From: Neobacillus rhizophilus
GTDB taxonomy: Bacteria; Bacillota; Bacilli; Bacillales; Cytobacillaceae
Direction of reading: 5' to 3'
DNA length: 64,000 bases
Assembly: GCF_018343535.1 (NCBI RefSeq)
Contig: NZ_JAGYPF010000001.1
Span: forward strand, 1,240,001 to 1,304,000
Below the pieces are notes generated by a model that saw nothing but the letters and a program-made list of their open reading frames with translations, was not told the origin of the DNA and ran no database searches. Positions 17,426-26,708 of this stretch are shown piece by piece; position 1 is the stretch's first letter; each line of letters begins with the position of its first letter. The position numbers and the translations under genes were made by a program.

Positions 17426-20400
17426 TACGCTTTAACTAGTTCAATCAAGAGGTCACTGGTTTGGATAGAGTCACCGTTTAATGCATAAATGTCTTTTACG
17501 ACTCCGGAAAATGGTGCTTGAACGGTCGTTTCCATCTTCATTGCTTCTGTAATCATCAAATGATCACCACGTTCGACCTTTTCGCCCTTCTCTACCAATA
17601 CTTTTATAACTGTTCCAGGCATCGAGGCGGAAATATGGTTTTCATTTTTCGGATCCCCTTTAAGTCTAGAGACAACCTTTGCTTTAATACTCTCATCTTT
17701 TATAACCACTTCACGAGGCTGGCCATTTAATTCAAAATATATGACTCTTGTCCCGTCTGCCTGCGGCTGACCAATCGAAACTAGTTTCACAATGAGCGTT
17801 TTTCCTGTTTCGATTTCTACTTCAATTTCTTCGCCCAAGCGCATTCCATACAAGAAGGTTGGAGTATCAAGAACGGAAATATCCCCATACAGCTCTGTTG
17901 TTTTAGCATATTCCATAAACACCTTTGGATAAAGGGCATACGAAATAATTTCAAAATCAGTTACCTGTCTTCCCAATTCCTCATAAAGCTCTTCTTGTAA
18001 CGAATTAAAATCAATTGGTTCAAGCAGTTCTCCAGGTCGCACTTCCAAAGGCTTCTTGCCCTTTAAAATCACCTTCTGCAGCTCCTCAGGGAATCCGCCA
18101 TGCGGTTGACCTAAATAACCTTCAAACAATTCAACAACTGAATCAGGGAAATCGAGCGAATTTCCTTTTAATATGACGTCTTCCTCATTTAAGTCATTTT
18201 GCACCATGAATAACGCCATATCGCCAACAACCTTTGAGGATGGGGTTACCTTGACAATATCGCCAAACATTTGGTTAACACGGGAGTACATTTCCTTAAC
18301 TTCATCCCAGCGCTCGCCAAGCCCGACTGCCTTTGCCTGCTGCTGAAGGTTGCTGTATTGTCCTCCTGGCATTTCATGCTGATAAATTTCCGAATGCGGC
18401 GACATCATTCCGGACTCAAAATCTTGATAATATTTGCGGACATCCTCCCAATAATGGGATAGCTTTTCTAGAGCATCGATGTTTACATCAGGCTTTCGCT
18501 GATTGCCTTCTAAAGCGTAATAAAGGGAGTTACCACTCGGCTGGGATGTTAACCCTGCCATTGTACTCATGGCAACATCGACAATATCTACACCTCCATC
18601 GATTGCACGGGCATAAGTATAAATCCCATTACCACTAGTATCATGAGTATGAAGGTGGATTGGTATATCGATTGTCGCTTTTAATTCTGACACCAGCCGG
18701 TAAGCAGCTTCTGGCTTCAATAGGCCTGCCATATCCTTTATGCCAAGAATATGGGCACCTTGATTTTCAAGCTCTTTGGCGAGGTTTTTATAATATTCAA
18801 GATTGTATTTCGTTCTCGTTGGGTCCAATATATCCCCAGTATAACAAATGGAGGCTTCGGCGATCTTTCCGGTCTGCCTTACAGCGTCGATAGCCACTTC
18901 CATTCCCTTGATCCAGTTTAAGCTGTCAAAAATTCGAAACACATCTATCCCAGCCGACGCCGATTGCGTAACAAATTCCCTGATCAAATTGTCAGGATAG
19001 TTTTTATACCCAACAGCATTTGCTCCGCGAATTAACATTTGGAACAGAACATTCGGAATCTTTTCGCGAAGATTCAAGAGTCGGTCCCAAGGGTCTTCCT
19101 TAAGGAACCGGTAGGCCACGTCAAACGTAGCTCCTCCCCACATTTCAAAAGAAAATAGCTCCGGCAATAGCTTTGCTGTCGGTTCGGCGATATGAGCGAT
19201 ATCAGTTGTGCGCATCCGTGTTGCCAGCAATGATTGATGGGCATCTCGGAAAGTTGTGTCAGTTAAAAGCACCTGCTTTTGGTCTTTTACCCACTGGACG
19301 AGGCCATCTGCTCCTTGCTTTTCTAAAATTTGTTTAGTCCCTTCTTTATATGCTAAATCATATGGCAGAGAAGGAATTCGCGGCTTAGAAAAAACGGGTC
19401 TTTTCTTTTTTTCCACGCCCGGAAAACCATTTACTGTGACAGTGCCGATATAGGACAGCATTTTTGTTCCCCTGTCTTTACGGACTGGGAAAATAAACAG
19501 CTCTGGTGTTGTATCAATAAAGGAGGTATCATACTTGCCGTTTAGGAACAATTCGTGTTTCACAACGTTTTCTAAAAATGGAATATTCGTTTTGATTCCT
19601 CTTATCCTGAATTCCTGCAAATTACGAACCATTTTTGCAGCGGCCTGTTCAAACGTCAATGCCCATGTGGAAAGCTTCACTAATAAAGAATCATAGTAAG
19701 GAGTAATGACTGCGCCTTGAAATCCATTCCCGGCATCCAGTCGTACGCCAAAACCACCGCCAGAGCGGTACGCCATAATTTTACCGGTATCAGGCATAAA
19801 GTTATTTAACGGGTCTTCTGTTGTAACCCTGGATTGAATAGCATATCCATATAAAAGAATCTTTTCTTGTTCTGGTATCCCAATTAAAGGCCCATGCAGT
19901 TCATGTCCTTCTGCAACTAAAATCTGTGTCTGGACAATATCGATACCTGTTACCATTTCCGTAATGGTATGCTCCACTTGAACACGGGGGTTTACCTCAA
20001 TAAAATAAAAATCATTCTCCGAAACTAGAAATTCCACTGTTCCTGCATTGATGTAATTGACATTTTTCATTAATTTTACAGCCGCATCACAAATCCGCTT
20101 TCTTAACTCAGCAGTAAGGGAGACGCTTGGAGCAATCTCGACCACCTTTTGGTGGCGCCGCTGGACAGAGCAATCCCTGTCAAAAAGATGAACGATATTT
20201 CCTTCTTTATCTCCAATAATCTGAACCTCAATATGTTTTGGTTTTTCAATTAATTTTTCCAGATAAACATCATCGTTTCCGAAGGCTGCCTTTGCTTCTG
20301 ATTTAGCCCGTTCAAATGCTTCACGAACTTCTTCGCGGCTTCTGACAATTCTCATTCCTCGTCCACCGCCGCCAAGCGCTGCTTTGATGATGATTGGGAA

Positions 20401-20877
20401 GCTATGTTCTTCGGCAAATTCCAGCACTTCCTCAACACTGTTAACAGGTCCACCGCTCCCTGGTATAACTGGTATTCCCGCCAGTTCAGCCTGGTAACGG
20501 GCTTTTACCTTATCGCCAAACATATCTAAATGTTTAGAAGCAGGACCGATAAACACGATCCCTTCTTCCTCGCAGCGTCTGGCAAAGTGGATATTCTCCG
20601 ACAAAAACCCATAGCCCGGATGAATGGCGTCTGCACCACTTCTTTTAGCAATCCCAATGATTCCTTCAATATCTAGATAGGCATCAATTGGTTTCTTCCC
20701 TTCGCCCACTAAATATGCCTCATCTGCTTTATAGCGATGATAAGAGCCGGAATCCTCCTTAGAATAAATCGCAACAGTTCGAATATTCAGTTCAGTACAG
20801 GCGCGAAAAACCCTAATTGCAATTTCCCCACGGTTTGCAACCAATATTTTATTTATTTGTCTTGCCACATAAAACAC
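17425..20877 (-). CDS. pycA: Pyruvate carboxylase
   Basis: Biotin enzyme that carboxylates pyruvate to oxaloacetate, refilling the TCA cycle. 1150 residues, the normal single-chain length. Domains in order: biotin carboxylase (about 5-450) with GGGGRGMR and the ATP-grasp FDRDCSVQRRHQKVVE; carboxyltransferase (about 530-830) with TTFRDAHQSLLATRMR and HLHTHDTSGN; tetramerisation/allosteric part; and a biotinyl domain with EAMKMETT, biotinylated at Lys1114. In B. subtilis the c-di-AMP receptor DarB (also encoded here at 51616) is reported to activate PycA. It follows ftsW, as in B. subtilis, after a terminator. Confidence 0.97.
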   Translation of the reverse strand: MFYVARQINKILVANRGEIAIRVFRACTELNIRTVAIYSKEDSGSYHRYKADEAYLVGEGKKPIDAYLDIEGIIGIAKRSGADAIHPGYGFLSENIHFARRCEEEGIVFIGPASKHLDMFGDKVKARYQAELAGIPVIPGSGGPVNSVEEVLEFAEEHSFPIIIKAALGGGGRGMRIVRSREEVREAFERAKSEAKAAFGNDDVYLEKLIEKPKHIEVQIIGDKEGNIVHLFDRDCSVQRRHQKVVEIAPSVSLTAELRKRICDAAVKLMKNVNYINAGTVEFLVSENDFYFIEVNPRVQVEHTITEMVTGIDIVQTQILVAEGHELHGPLIGIPEQEKILLYGYAIQSRVTTEDPLNNFMPDTGKIMAYRSGGGFGVRLDAGNGFQGAVITPYYDSLLVKLSTWALTFEQAAAKMVRNLQEFRIRGIKTNIPFLENVVKHELFLNGKYDTSFIDTTPELFIFPVRKDRGTKMLSYIGTVTVNGFPGVEKKKRPVFSKPRIPSLPYDLAYKEGTKQILEKQGADGLVQWVKDQKQVLLTDTTFRDAHQSLLATRMRTTDIAHIAEPTAKLLPELFSFEMWGGATFDVAYRFLKEDPWDRLLNLREKIPNVLFQMLIRGANAVGYKNYPDNLIREFVTQSASAGIDVFRIFDSLNWIKGMEVAIDAVRQTGKIAEASICYTGDILDPTRTKYNLEYYKNLAKELENQGAHILGIKDMAGLLKPEAAYRLVSELKATIDIPIHLHTHDTSGNGIYTYARAIDGGVDIVDVAMSTMAGLTSQPSGNSLYYALEGNQRKPDVNIDALEKLSHYWEDVRKYYQDFESGMMSPHSEIYQHEMPGGQYSNLQQQAKAVGLGERWDEVKEMYSRVNQMFGDIVKVTPSSKVVGDMALFMVQNDLNEEDVILKGNSLDFPDSVVELFEGYLGQPHGGFPEELQKVILKGKKPLEVRPGELLEPIDFNSLQEELYEELGRQVTDFEIISYALYPKVFMEYAKTTELYGDISVLDTPTFLYGMRLGEEIEVEIETGKTLIVKLVSIGQPQADGTRVIYFELNGQPREVVIKDESIKAKVVSRLKGDPKNENHISASMPGTVIKVLVEKGEKVERGDHLMITEAMKMETTVQAPFSGVVKDIYALNGDSIQTSDLLIELVKA

Positions 20878-20889
20878 CTCAATCTATGT

Positions 20890-20927
20890 ATTTTTAAAAA
20901 TGCGGGAGGCTGATAATCAGCCCCCTC
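20890..20927 (-). terminator. Terminator of ftsW
   Basis: GGGGGCTGAT / ATCAGCCTCCC on the minus strand followed by GCATTTTT, between ftsW and pycA. Confidence 0.75.
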
Positions 20928-20931
20928 ATTT

Positions 20932-22134
20932 TTATTTCATATAAATAACTTTTCCATTACCGCTTTGCACTTTAGTATCAGCTGTTTGTTTTTTTGTTTT
21001 ATATTTTTTCTCATATTTAACAAACATAGAAACGTTCACAAGGATTCCCATTGCCGCAGCCAGCATTAACAAGGAGGAACCTCCATAGCTGATGAACGGC
21101 AGCGGAACACCTGTTAACGGAATAACCCCAGATATCCCGCCAAGATTAATAAAGGTTTGAATCCCAATCATACTTGAAATCCCAATCGCAAGGAGACTAC
21201 CGAAGGGGTCCTTACATTGTAAGCCGATATAAATCCCACGCAAAACAATATAAGCTAGTAACAGAATGACAAAGCCTACACCCCAGATTCCTAATTCTTC
21301 GGCAATTACCGCCATAATAAAGTCAGTATGAGATTCCGGCAAATAGCCTAGCTTTTGAATGCTTTTACCTAGCCCCAAACCATTTATTCCGCCCTGTCCT
21401 ATTGCAATAAAGGAATTTGCAAGGTGAAATCCAGCGTTTTGGGCATCAGCAAACGGATCACCCCAAGATGAGAATCGTTCAAGCCGTTTTTCAGAAAAGA
21501 TAAAACCCTTAGCCGCAATAAAAAGAGGCAGGATAATGATTAAAGCCATCACAAGCAGTTTCCCGATCGTTTTATAATTCATTCCAGAACTAAAAATGAC
21601 CATGCCGGCAATGAGCGCAATGATGCTCGCTGTGCCGTAATCAGGCTGAAGAGCAATTAATACACAAACAATAAAAAGAAAGAAAATTGGAGGAAGTACC
21701 CCTTTGTTAAATTGGTTTATATAATCCTGCTTCTTCGAATAAACAGCTGCCAAATAAATGATAATAGCCAGTTTCACAAATTCAGAAGGCTGAAATTTAA
21801 AACCACCAATCTGATACCAGCTTTGTGCACCACCTGCGACAGTACCAAATACGAAAAGTCCCAATAAAGTGATAAGGGAGGTCAGAACAATAAATACCAT
21901 TACTTGCGTAAACTTCATAATTTTATACGGAATGATAGCTGTAAAAAGGAAGATGCAAGCAAACAATAGCAGCCACATTTTTTGCTTTTGATAAAAATAA
22001 TCACTTGGCACATCATACCTTTGGACGGCCCAAGCCATGCTGGAGCTATAGATCATGATTAATCCAAAAGTACATAAAAGTATAATGGTAATGATTAGGG
22101 AATAATCATATGATTTCAATATTTTCTTTACCAT
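20932..22134 (-). CDS. ftsW: SEDS peptidoglycan polymerase FtsW
   Basis: Cell-division peptidoglycan glycosyltransferase of the SEDS family, 400 residues, with ten predicted membrane helices. Conserved segments include GGAQSWYQIGGFKFQPSEFVKLA, LQPDYGT, GLGLGKSIQKLGYLPESHTDFI and the C-terminal GVPLPFISYGGSS. These are shared by FtsW, RodA and SpoVE; assignment to FtsW rests on its place between ylaN and pycA, where B. subtilis has ftsW (ylaO). It would work with a class B penicillin-binding protein at the septum. Confidence 0.9.
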   Translation of the reverse strand: MVKKILKSYDYSLIITIILLCTFGLIMIYSSSMAWAVQRYDVPSDYFYQKQKMWLLLFACIFLFTAIIPYKIMKFTQVMVFIVLTSLITLLGLFVFGTVAGGAQSWYQIGGFKFQPSEFVKLAIIIYLAAVYSKKQDYINQFNKGVLPPIFFLFIVCVLIALQPDYGTASIIALIAGMVIFSSGMNYKTIGKLLVMALIIILPLFIAAKGFIFSEKRLERFSSWGDPFADAQNAGFHLANSFIAIGQGGINGLGLGKSIQKLGYLPESHTDFIMAVIAEELGIWGVGFVILLLAYIVLRGIYIGLQCKDPFGSLLAIGISSMIGIQTFINLGGISGVIPLTGVPLPFISYGGSSLLMLAAAMGILVNVSMFVKYEKKYKTKKQTADTKVQSGNGKVIYMK

Positions 22135-22282
22135 GCTTACATCCTCATTTTCAATTTAGGTTTATATCATTCTATTATAATCGAAATTTCATGTTATGAC
22201 TTGATGAAACAATTATTTGTTACAAGATTTTAATAGAGAAAATTCAGAAAAGTGAGGTAAAAAATATTAACTCTATATATAA

Positions 22283-22317
22283 CAAAAAACTCAAACAATC
22301 GCAAGCATTGTTTGAGT
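22283..22317 (-). terminator. Terminator of ylaN
   Basis: ACTCAAACAAT / ATTGTTTGAGT stem on the minus strand followed by TTTTTTG. Confidence 0.88.
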
Positions 22318-22326
22318 CCTTTTGCG

Positions 22327-22611
22327 TTATTTTTTTATGGATGCATCGTGAAGCACAGATAGTTCTCGTTCCAATTGATCTAAAATCGCTTTCCCATCCT
22401 TGCTATCTATTAAGCCCAATCTTACCGCAAAGTCTATTTCTCTAGATAGGCCAAACATTTGAGTATCCAACACCTCTTCATAAAGAGGGCATTGAGGCAT
22501 CGTGAGATTGTCCATTTGCACTTTGATAAGCTTTAATATTTTTTCAGCGTCTGCCTGCAATAAGGCAAAAGCTTTTTCCTGGTGATTCACGATCATTTCA
22601 GACGCCAACAT
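22327..22611 (-). CDS. ylaN: YlaN family protein
   Basis: A 94-residue helical protein (DUF1507) nearly identical in its central block ([20 protein letters not shown], then [10 protein letters not shown]) to YlaN of B. subtilis and S. aureus. YlaN has been reported to bind iron and act on Fur, linking it to iron homeostasis; that is knowledge from other species. Start ATG 22611 lies close behind GGGGGGA; the TTG three bases later would give the exact B. subtilis N-terminus (MASEM) and cannot be excluded. It has its own terminator and is upstream of ftsW. Confidence 0.88.
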   Translation of the reverse strand: MLASEMIVNHQEKAFALLQADAEKILKLIKVQMDNLTMPQCPLYEEVLDTQMFGLSREIDFAVRLGLIDSKDGKAILDQLERELSVLHDASIKK

Positions 22612-22756
22612 TGATCCCCCCATTTCAGAGCGAATATTCAACTTATCTATAAATTTTACCTTTTGCAGCGGAAAATTGCAAGAACAATGAGGCTTAGCTG
22701 CCGCTCGATTGAATAATTATGACTTTCGAGCAGAAAAAGGCTATACTTAGTAATGT

Positions 22757-22873
22757 AAATGGAAACTCGCCGATTGGCGAGTCCGTTAGGACGAAGACAG
22801 AGGCGTAGTTGAATTTATGCGTTAAGAAGGCATAAAATTTAGGGAAATTTTATGCTTTCTTATTAGCTAAAAA
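22757..22873 (+). repeat. CTCGCC element, copy C (full length)
   Basis: Hairpin CTCGCC-GATT-GGCGAG, small stem GTCC-GTTA-GGAC, GAAGACAGAGGCGTAGTT, then the long stem with GGCATAAAATTT pairing with AAATTTTATGCTTT; the GC/GC pair replaces TA/TA of other copies. Its AAAAAGG end runs directly into the AGGAGG ribosome binding site of ylaL, so it is in the ylaL leader. Confidence 0.87.
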
Positions 22874-22885
22874 GGAGGATTGACA

Positions 22886-23383
22886 ATGGAACGCATTATC
22901 AATATTACAGGTAAAGTAAAATATCCAATCACACTTGACCCAAGTGTTTGGATTTTCGATGATCGCCGGCTTGATTTAACTACTCATTTTTCAACTGAAA
23001 AAGATAATACCGATTCTACGGAAGCATATACAAAAGCCGTGTCAAAGCACTGGGACCGTGAAATTATGGAAGGAGCCGTCTTCCCTCCGACATTAAAAAC
23101 AGAGCGCATATATGAAAAACAAAAGATGCTAACCGGAACCTTTGGAATTCTGTTTAAACCATTTCTGAAAAATTCCGAGCCGGAAAGCACTGCCAGAGCG
23201 CTTGTAATTGAAACAGAAGATGATAATTATGAGCTGCCTTTAAATGAGGCCTATGAACTGATTTTGGGCTTCTCAGATAAAGGCAAGCAGCTATCCGCTG
23301 ATGGTCCTGTTCACGTTTATTTTGGGGACGGCTCAAACCAGCAAAACCCTATTAAAAAAGTAACAAGTTTTATCGTAAAATAG
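22886..23383 (+). CDS. ylaL: YlaL-like protein
   Basis: A 165-residue protein matching YlaL of B. subtilis (MERIINITGKVKYPITLDPS, WIFDDRRLDL). YlaL is a conserved Bacillus protein of unknown function, sometimes annotated as peptidyl-prolyl isomerase-like without proof. No signal peptide or membrane segment is visible. ATG 22886 is 7 bases behind AGGAGG; the in-frame TTG six bases earlier is too close to that site. Convergent to the PhoH gene. Confidence 0.82.
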   Translation: MERIINITGKVKYPITLDPSVWIFDDRRLDLTTHFSTEKDNTDSTEAYTKAVSKHWDREIMEGAVFPPTLKTERIYEKQKMLTGTFGILFKPFLKNSEPESTARALVIETEDDNYELPLNEAYELILGFSDKGKQLSADGPVHVYFGDGSNQQNPIKKVTSFIVK

Positions 23384-23408
23384 GACGGGCAATCTTGCCC
23401 GTTTTTAC
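23384..23408 (+). terminator. Terminator of ylaL
   Basis: ACGGGCAA-TC-TTGCCCGT followed by TTTTTA, right behind the ylaL stop. Confidence 0.88.
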
Positions 23409-24737
23409 TTACAATAAATCCGCGGCCAGTCGTGCCAATCCCGACCTTTCCCCTTTTAATAGTTTCACATGACCGGAAATGACTTGATTTTTAAATTTCT
23501 CCACGACATAGGTTAAACCGTTATTATAAGCATCAAGATATGGATGATCAATCTGCTCCGGATCCCCCATTAAAACTATCTTACTGTCCTCTCCAACCCT
23601 GGTTATAATCGTTTTCACTTCATGTTTGGTCAGATTCTGCGCCTCATCGATAATAATAAATTGCTTAGGAAGACTCCTTCCCCGAATATAAGTTAGTGCC
23701 TCCACCTCAATGGATCCCATACCAGCTAAGATTGCATCCAGTTCCCCAGGTTTTTTTGTATTAAACAGAAATTCCAAATTATCATAAATTGGCTGCATCC
23801 ACGGCCGCAGCTTTTCCTGTTTTTCACCTGGCAAAAAGCCTAAATCCTTGCCGACAGGAACAATCGGCCGGGCTACGAGCAGTTTTTTATATTCGTGAAA
23901 ATCTTCTGTCTGCATAAGTCCAGCGGCTAATGCCAGCAAGGTTTTTCCTGTTCCTGCTTTGCCGATTAAAGTTACTAGCGGGATATCTTTTCGCAGCAAC
24001 AATTCGATTGCCATTGTTTGCTGTACATTCCGCGAATGAATTCCCCAAACATGTTCTTGGTTCAGCGCTAGCTTCTTGACCTTCTTGGCCGTTATATTAA
24101 CCATCCCAATCGCCGAGGCCGAGCTGCCGAGGGCATCCTTTAATATCAGAAATTGGTTTGGATAAAAGGTATAATTCGTAATTTCTGATAGTAGAAGTTC
24201 TCCTTTCTCATAATAACGGTTTAACAGGTCTTTTGGGATATAGACCTCAAGAAATCCCGTATATAAAGAATCAACTTCCACCACCCTGTCATTTAGAAAA
24301 TCCTCTGCAGATAGACCGATGGCATCCGCTTTTACTCTTACTAATGCATCCTTGCTGACTAGAATAACAGGTTTCCCATTCTCCTTTGTTTGTTCCTCTA
24401 AAAACAAATTCTTTGCAACCGCAAGAATTCTATTATCATTCGTTTTTTCAACAAAAATATCTTGAAGCTCATGAAATGATCGGTGATTTAGCTCAATTCT
24501 GATGGTTCCCCCATTTTCGAGCGGGATTCTTTCATGGAGCTTTCCCGAGGCTCTGAGACCATCAATTAATCTTGATACATGCCTAGCGTTTCTACCAATT
24601 TCATCCATGTACCTTTTCTTTGAGTCCACTTCTTCGAGTACGACTGCAGGAATAACTACTTCATTATCTTGAAAGGAAAAAATGGAATACGGGTCTTGTA
24701 ATAAGACGTTTGTATCTAACACGTATATTTTACTCAA
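23409..24737 (-). CDS. ylaK: PIN-PhoH family ATPase YlaK (PhoH2)
   Basis: A 442-residue protein with an N-terminal PIN ribonuclease domain (about 1-140, starting KIYVLDTNVLLQDP with the acidic metal-site Asp) and a C-terminal PhoH P-loop ATPase/helicase domain (about 230-442) with GKAGTGKTLLALAAG (Walker A) and FIIIDEAQNLT (Walker B). PhoH2 proteins are reported RNA helicase-ribonucleases in mycobacteria; the same activity here is inference. The start is in front of KIYVLDTN. It is monocistronic by orientation, convergent to ylaL and divergent from ylaJ. Confidence 0.92.
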   Translation of the reverse strand: MSKIYVLDTNVLLQDPYSIFSFQDNEVVIPAVVLEEVDSKKRYMDEIGRNARHVSRLIDGLRASGKLHERIPLENGGTIRIELNHRSFHELQDIFVEKTNDNRILAVAKNLFLEEQTKENGKPVILVSKDALVRVKADAIGLSAEDFLNDRVVEVDSLYTGFLEVYIPKDLLNRYYEKGELLLSEITNYTFYPNQFLILKDALGSSASAIGMVNITAKKVKKLALNQEHVWGIHSRNVQQTMAIELLLRKDIPLVTLIGKAGTGKTLLALAAGLMQTEDFHEYKKLLVARPIVPVGKDLGFLPGEKQEKLRPWMQPIYDNLEFLFNTKKPGELDAILAGMGSIEVEALTYIRGRSLPKQFIIIDEAQNLTKHEVKTIITRVGEDSKIVLMGDPEQIDHPYLDAYNNGLTYVVEKFKNQVISGHVKLLKGERSGLARLAADLL

Positions 24738-24945
24738 AGCGACGCCTCCTGCTTTACTTGGTGTAAGGAAAGTGTAACGTTACTATACATGCCATTTTGC
24801 CGGTTGGACTTTGGTAAAATATATGTTTATTGGAATAAAGATAGAAGGTGTTCCGCACAATAATTGTTAGTTGGGACCTTCATATCAAAGAGAATCTCAT
24901 GTGAATTTTCCCAGTCTTTTAATTAGCTTTTTGGGAGGGTTTTTT

Positions 24946-25536
24946 ATGAAGAAGATTTTAGTGACAGCTGCCATTTTCTTATTATTAACGGGATGTAATA
25001 CGAATCAAAAAAACGAGACAGCAAAAAATCAACAAAATAAATTAGTAAATGTAAAAAATAGCTACATAGAAAGTGTAGACCGAAAAACGGGTCAGGAAAT
25101 ATCAAAGCGGTTGGTGGAGCTGGCGACAAGTGTACCGAATGTAAATGATGCAACTGCCGTGGTAATAGGGCGTTACGCAATCGTTGGAATCGATGTAAAT
25201 GCCAAAATTGACCGTTCTCAGGTGGGGACTATAAAATATTCCGTGGCAGAAAGCCTCAAAAAGGACCGCTATGGTGCCAATGCCATCGTTGTAGCAGATG
25301 CCGATACCACTGAGCGGCTCAAAGAAATTCAGGCAGATATAAACAATGGGCGTCCAATCCAAGGGATTATGGAGGAGCTGGCTGACGTTGCCGGGAGGTT
25401 AATGCCGGAAATACCTGGAGATTTAATAACCCCTAATCCGAAAAATGCAACGGAAGAACCCGATAAAAAGCTCCCTGCAAAACAAGAAAACCAGCTTGAA
25501 AAAGAGCAGGAAAAACAGTCTAATTATCATAAATGA
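24946..25536 (+). CDS. ylaJ: Sporulation lipoprotein YlaJ/YhcN family
   Basis: Lipoprotein of 196 residues. The start ATG 24946 follows GGGAGGG; the N-terminus MKKILVTAAIFLLLTGC gives a signal with lipobox LLTGC (Cys17). The rest is the YhcN/YlaJ domain with SVPNVNDATAVVIGRYAIVGIDV and a helix region, and a Lys/Glu/Gln-rich tail (from about 165). Proteins of this family are found in forespore membranes and inner spore membrane in Bacillus and are needed for efficient germination or are sigma G dependent; this is family knowledge. Confidence 0.85.
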   Translation: MKKILVTAAIFLLLTGCNTNQKNETAKNQQNKLVNVKNSYIESVDRKTGQEISKRLVELATSVPNVNDATAVVIGRYAIVGIDVNAKIDRSQVGTIKYSVAESLKKDRYGANAIVVADADTTERLKEIQADINNGRPIQGIMEELADVAGRLMPEIPGDLITPNPKNATEEPDKKLPAKQENQLEKEQEKQSNYHK

Positions 25537-25539
25537 GAA

Positions 25540-25569
25540 AAAAGCTTAGCTGTAGGCTAAGCTTTTCTT
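25540..25569. terminator. Bidirectional terminator between ylaJ and the flavin-reductase-like gene
   Basis: AAAAAGCTTAGC-TGTA-GGCTAAGCTTTT; the stem overlaps the last codons of the convergent gene. Confidence 0.85.
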
Positions 25570-26012
25570 ATTGCATCCATGACCTGCCTGTCCAATCTTT
25601 CAGCGGCATTTTTATCATAGGTTTTGTCATATTGGACTTCCTGAACAATTTTAGAGCCATAAAACATGACATCCCTTACTTCCTTAATTTTCACTTCAAT
25701 AAGGGCCAGTTTTAACGGAACATCTTTCAGTCTTTCTTCTTTTAAATTAGCTTCTCCCTGGATGGAGTATGTAGACTCATTAGCAATTATATTAATCACG
25801 ACATGATTATTTTTATTTATATTTTCGATGATTCTGGAACGGTTATCAACCGCAAAATAGATGATATTTTCATCTTTTGCAAGTACCCAGGATATTGCAC
25901 TGACATTTGGTCCACCTGTTTCATAATCAACGGTAGCCAGCGTAACAAATCTTTCTTTTTGCAATTCCTCATATAATGGTTTAATTAATTTTGGTTCGAC
26001 TTGATTGACCAT
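25557..26012 (-). CDS. Pyridoxamine 5'-phosphate oxidase family protein
   Basis: Split-barrel flavin-binding fold protein of about 151 residues. Segments ERFVTLATVDYETGGPNVSAISWV and IIYFAVDNRSRIIENINKN are typical of the PNPOx-like superfamily that binds FMN or heme. Substrate unknown; it is not the vitamin B6 PdxH enzyme, whose substrate motifs are absent. The start is uncertain: ATG 26012 gives the usual N-terminus and lies 12 bases behind AAGGGAG, while ATG 26039 has no site. It is inserted between ylaJ and ylaI. Confidence 0.75.
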   Translation of the reverse strand: MVNQVEPKLIKPLYEELQKERFVTLATVDYETGGPNVSAISWVLAKDENIIYFAVDNRSRIIENINKNNHVVINIIANESTYSIQGEANLKEERLKDVPLKLALIEVKIKEVRDVMFYGSKIVQEVQYDKTYDKNAAERLDRQVMDAIRKA

Positions 26013-26170
26013 TTCTATTTTCAACTCCCTTTTCTTCATGCTGTCTTAAAACAGATATTCCCATATTACTACTATCTCTTTTTTTCTTCAACTAATACAC
26101 AGTTCCCCTACAGACAGCCTTGATACTATAGTATAATAAGTAGTAACCAAGAAATATAAAGAGGTGCAAA

Positions 26171-26371
26171 ATGAGAGTTAAATGCGTGCTTTGTGATAAA
26201 ATTGAAACGATTGATGACGAATCTCCAGAGGCAAAACGCTTAAGAAATCGTCCAATCCATACATATATGTGCGATCCATGTCAGGAACGTATAGCGAAAA
26301 AAACGAACGACCGGCTGGAAACCGGAAATTTCCGTTTTCTCAGGCCAAAATCAGATAGGGATGAATGGTAA
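26171..26371 (+). CDS. ylaI: Zinc-ribbon protein YlaI
   Basis: A 66-residue protein (DUF2197) with two CxxC pairs, CVLC at residues 5-8 and CDPC at 33-36, forming a probable zinc ribbon. Same size and sequence type as B. subtilis YlaI. Function unknown; a nucleic-acid or protein contact role is possible. ATG 26171 follows AAGAGGTG. It has its own strong terminator. Confidence 0.85.
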   Translation: MRVKCVLCDKIETIDDESPEAKRLRNRPIHTYMCDPCQERIAKKTNDRLETGNFRFLRPKSDRDEW

Positions 26372-26404
26372 AGAGGCTGACTTTTCGGGTCAGCCTCTTT
26401 TTTT
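26371..26404 (+). terminator. Terminator of ylaI
   Basis: AAGAGGCTGAC / GTCAGCCTCTT with 7-base loop and T7 tail. Confidence 0.9.
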
Positions 26405-26696
26405 AATCTGCAATAGGAAAGTTTTCGTATTTCTCTGGTTCTCTACTGATTTGATCCAGCATAACTTCAATTAATTCCCGTGGGAAGCGTGTTTTCTTAC
26501 TATCTTCACCCTGCTGATAGGCAACATAATACATCATTTCATCGTGCGTAATTTCAACATTGCTAATAAGGTATTCATCCTTAAGCATTCGTTCGAAATG
26601 CTTTAGGGTATCTATCGCAGCCGTATCTTCCGGACGGGCATCACTAACTACTTTTATGGTAAGCCAATTATATAAAACATCCTGAACGGAATTCAT
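26403..26696 (-). CDS. Small conserved protein of unknown function
   Basis: A 97-residue acidic protein with no signal or membrane segment; I cannot assign a family name. It begins MNSVQDVLYNWLTIKVV and has helices and a short MYYVAYQQG strand. ATG 26696 follows GGGGGATACG. It is 12 bp behind ylaH and in the typA-ylaH direction, so it is most likely the third gene of that operon. B. subtilis has no clear equivalent in the same slot that I recall. Confidence 0.65.
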   Translation of the reverse strand: MNSVQDVLYNWLTIKVVSDARPEDTAAIDTLKHFERMLKDEYLISNVEITHDEMMYYVAYQQGEDSKKTRFPRELIEVMLDQISREPEKYENFPIAD

Positions 26697-26708
26697 CGTA
26701 TCCCCCCA

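Noticed and set aside
22757..22800. The GAGTCCGTTAGGACGAA part of the six-copy element looks like stem II of a hammerhead ribozyme.
   Set aside because: The conserved core CUGAUGA is not present (the bases before the stem are TTGGCGA) and half the copies have GGTT in place of GAA behind it. No stem I/III geometry or cleavage triplet was found.
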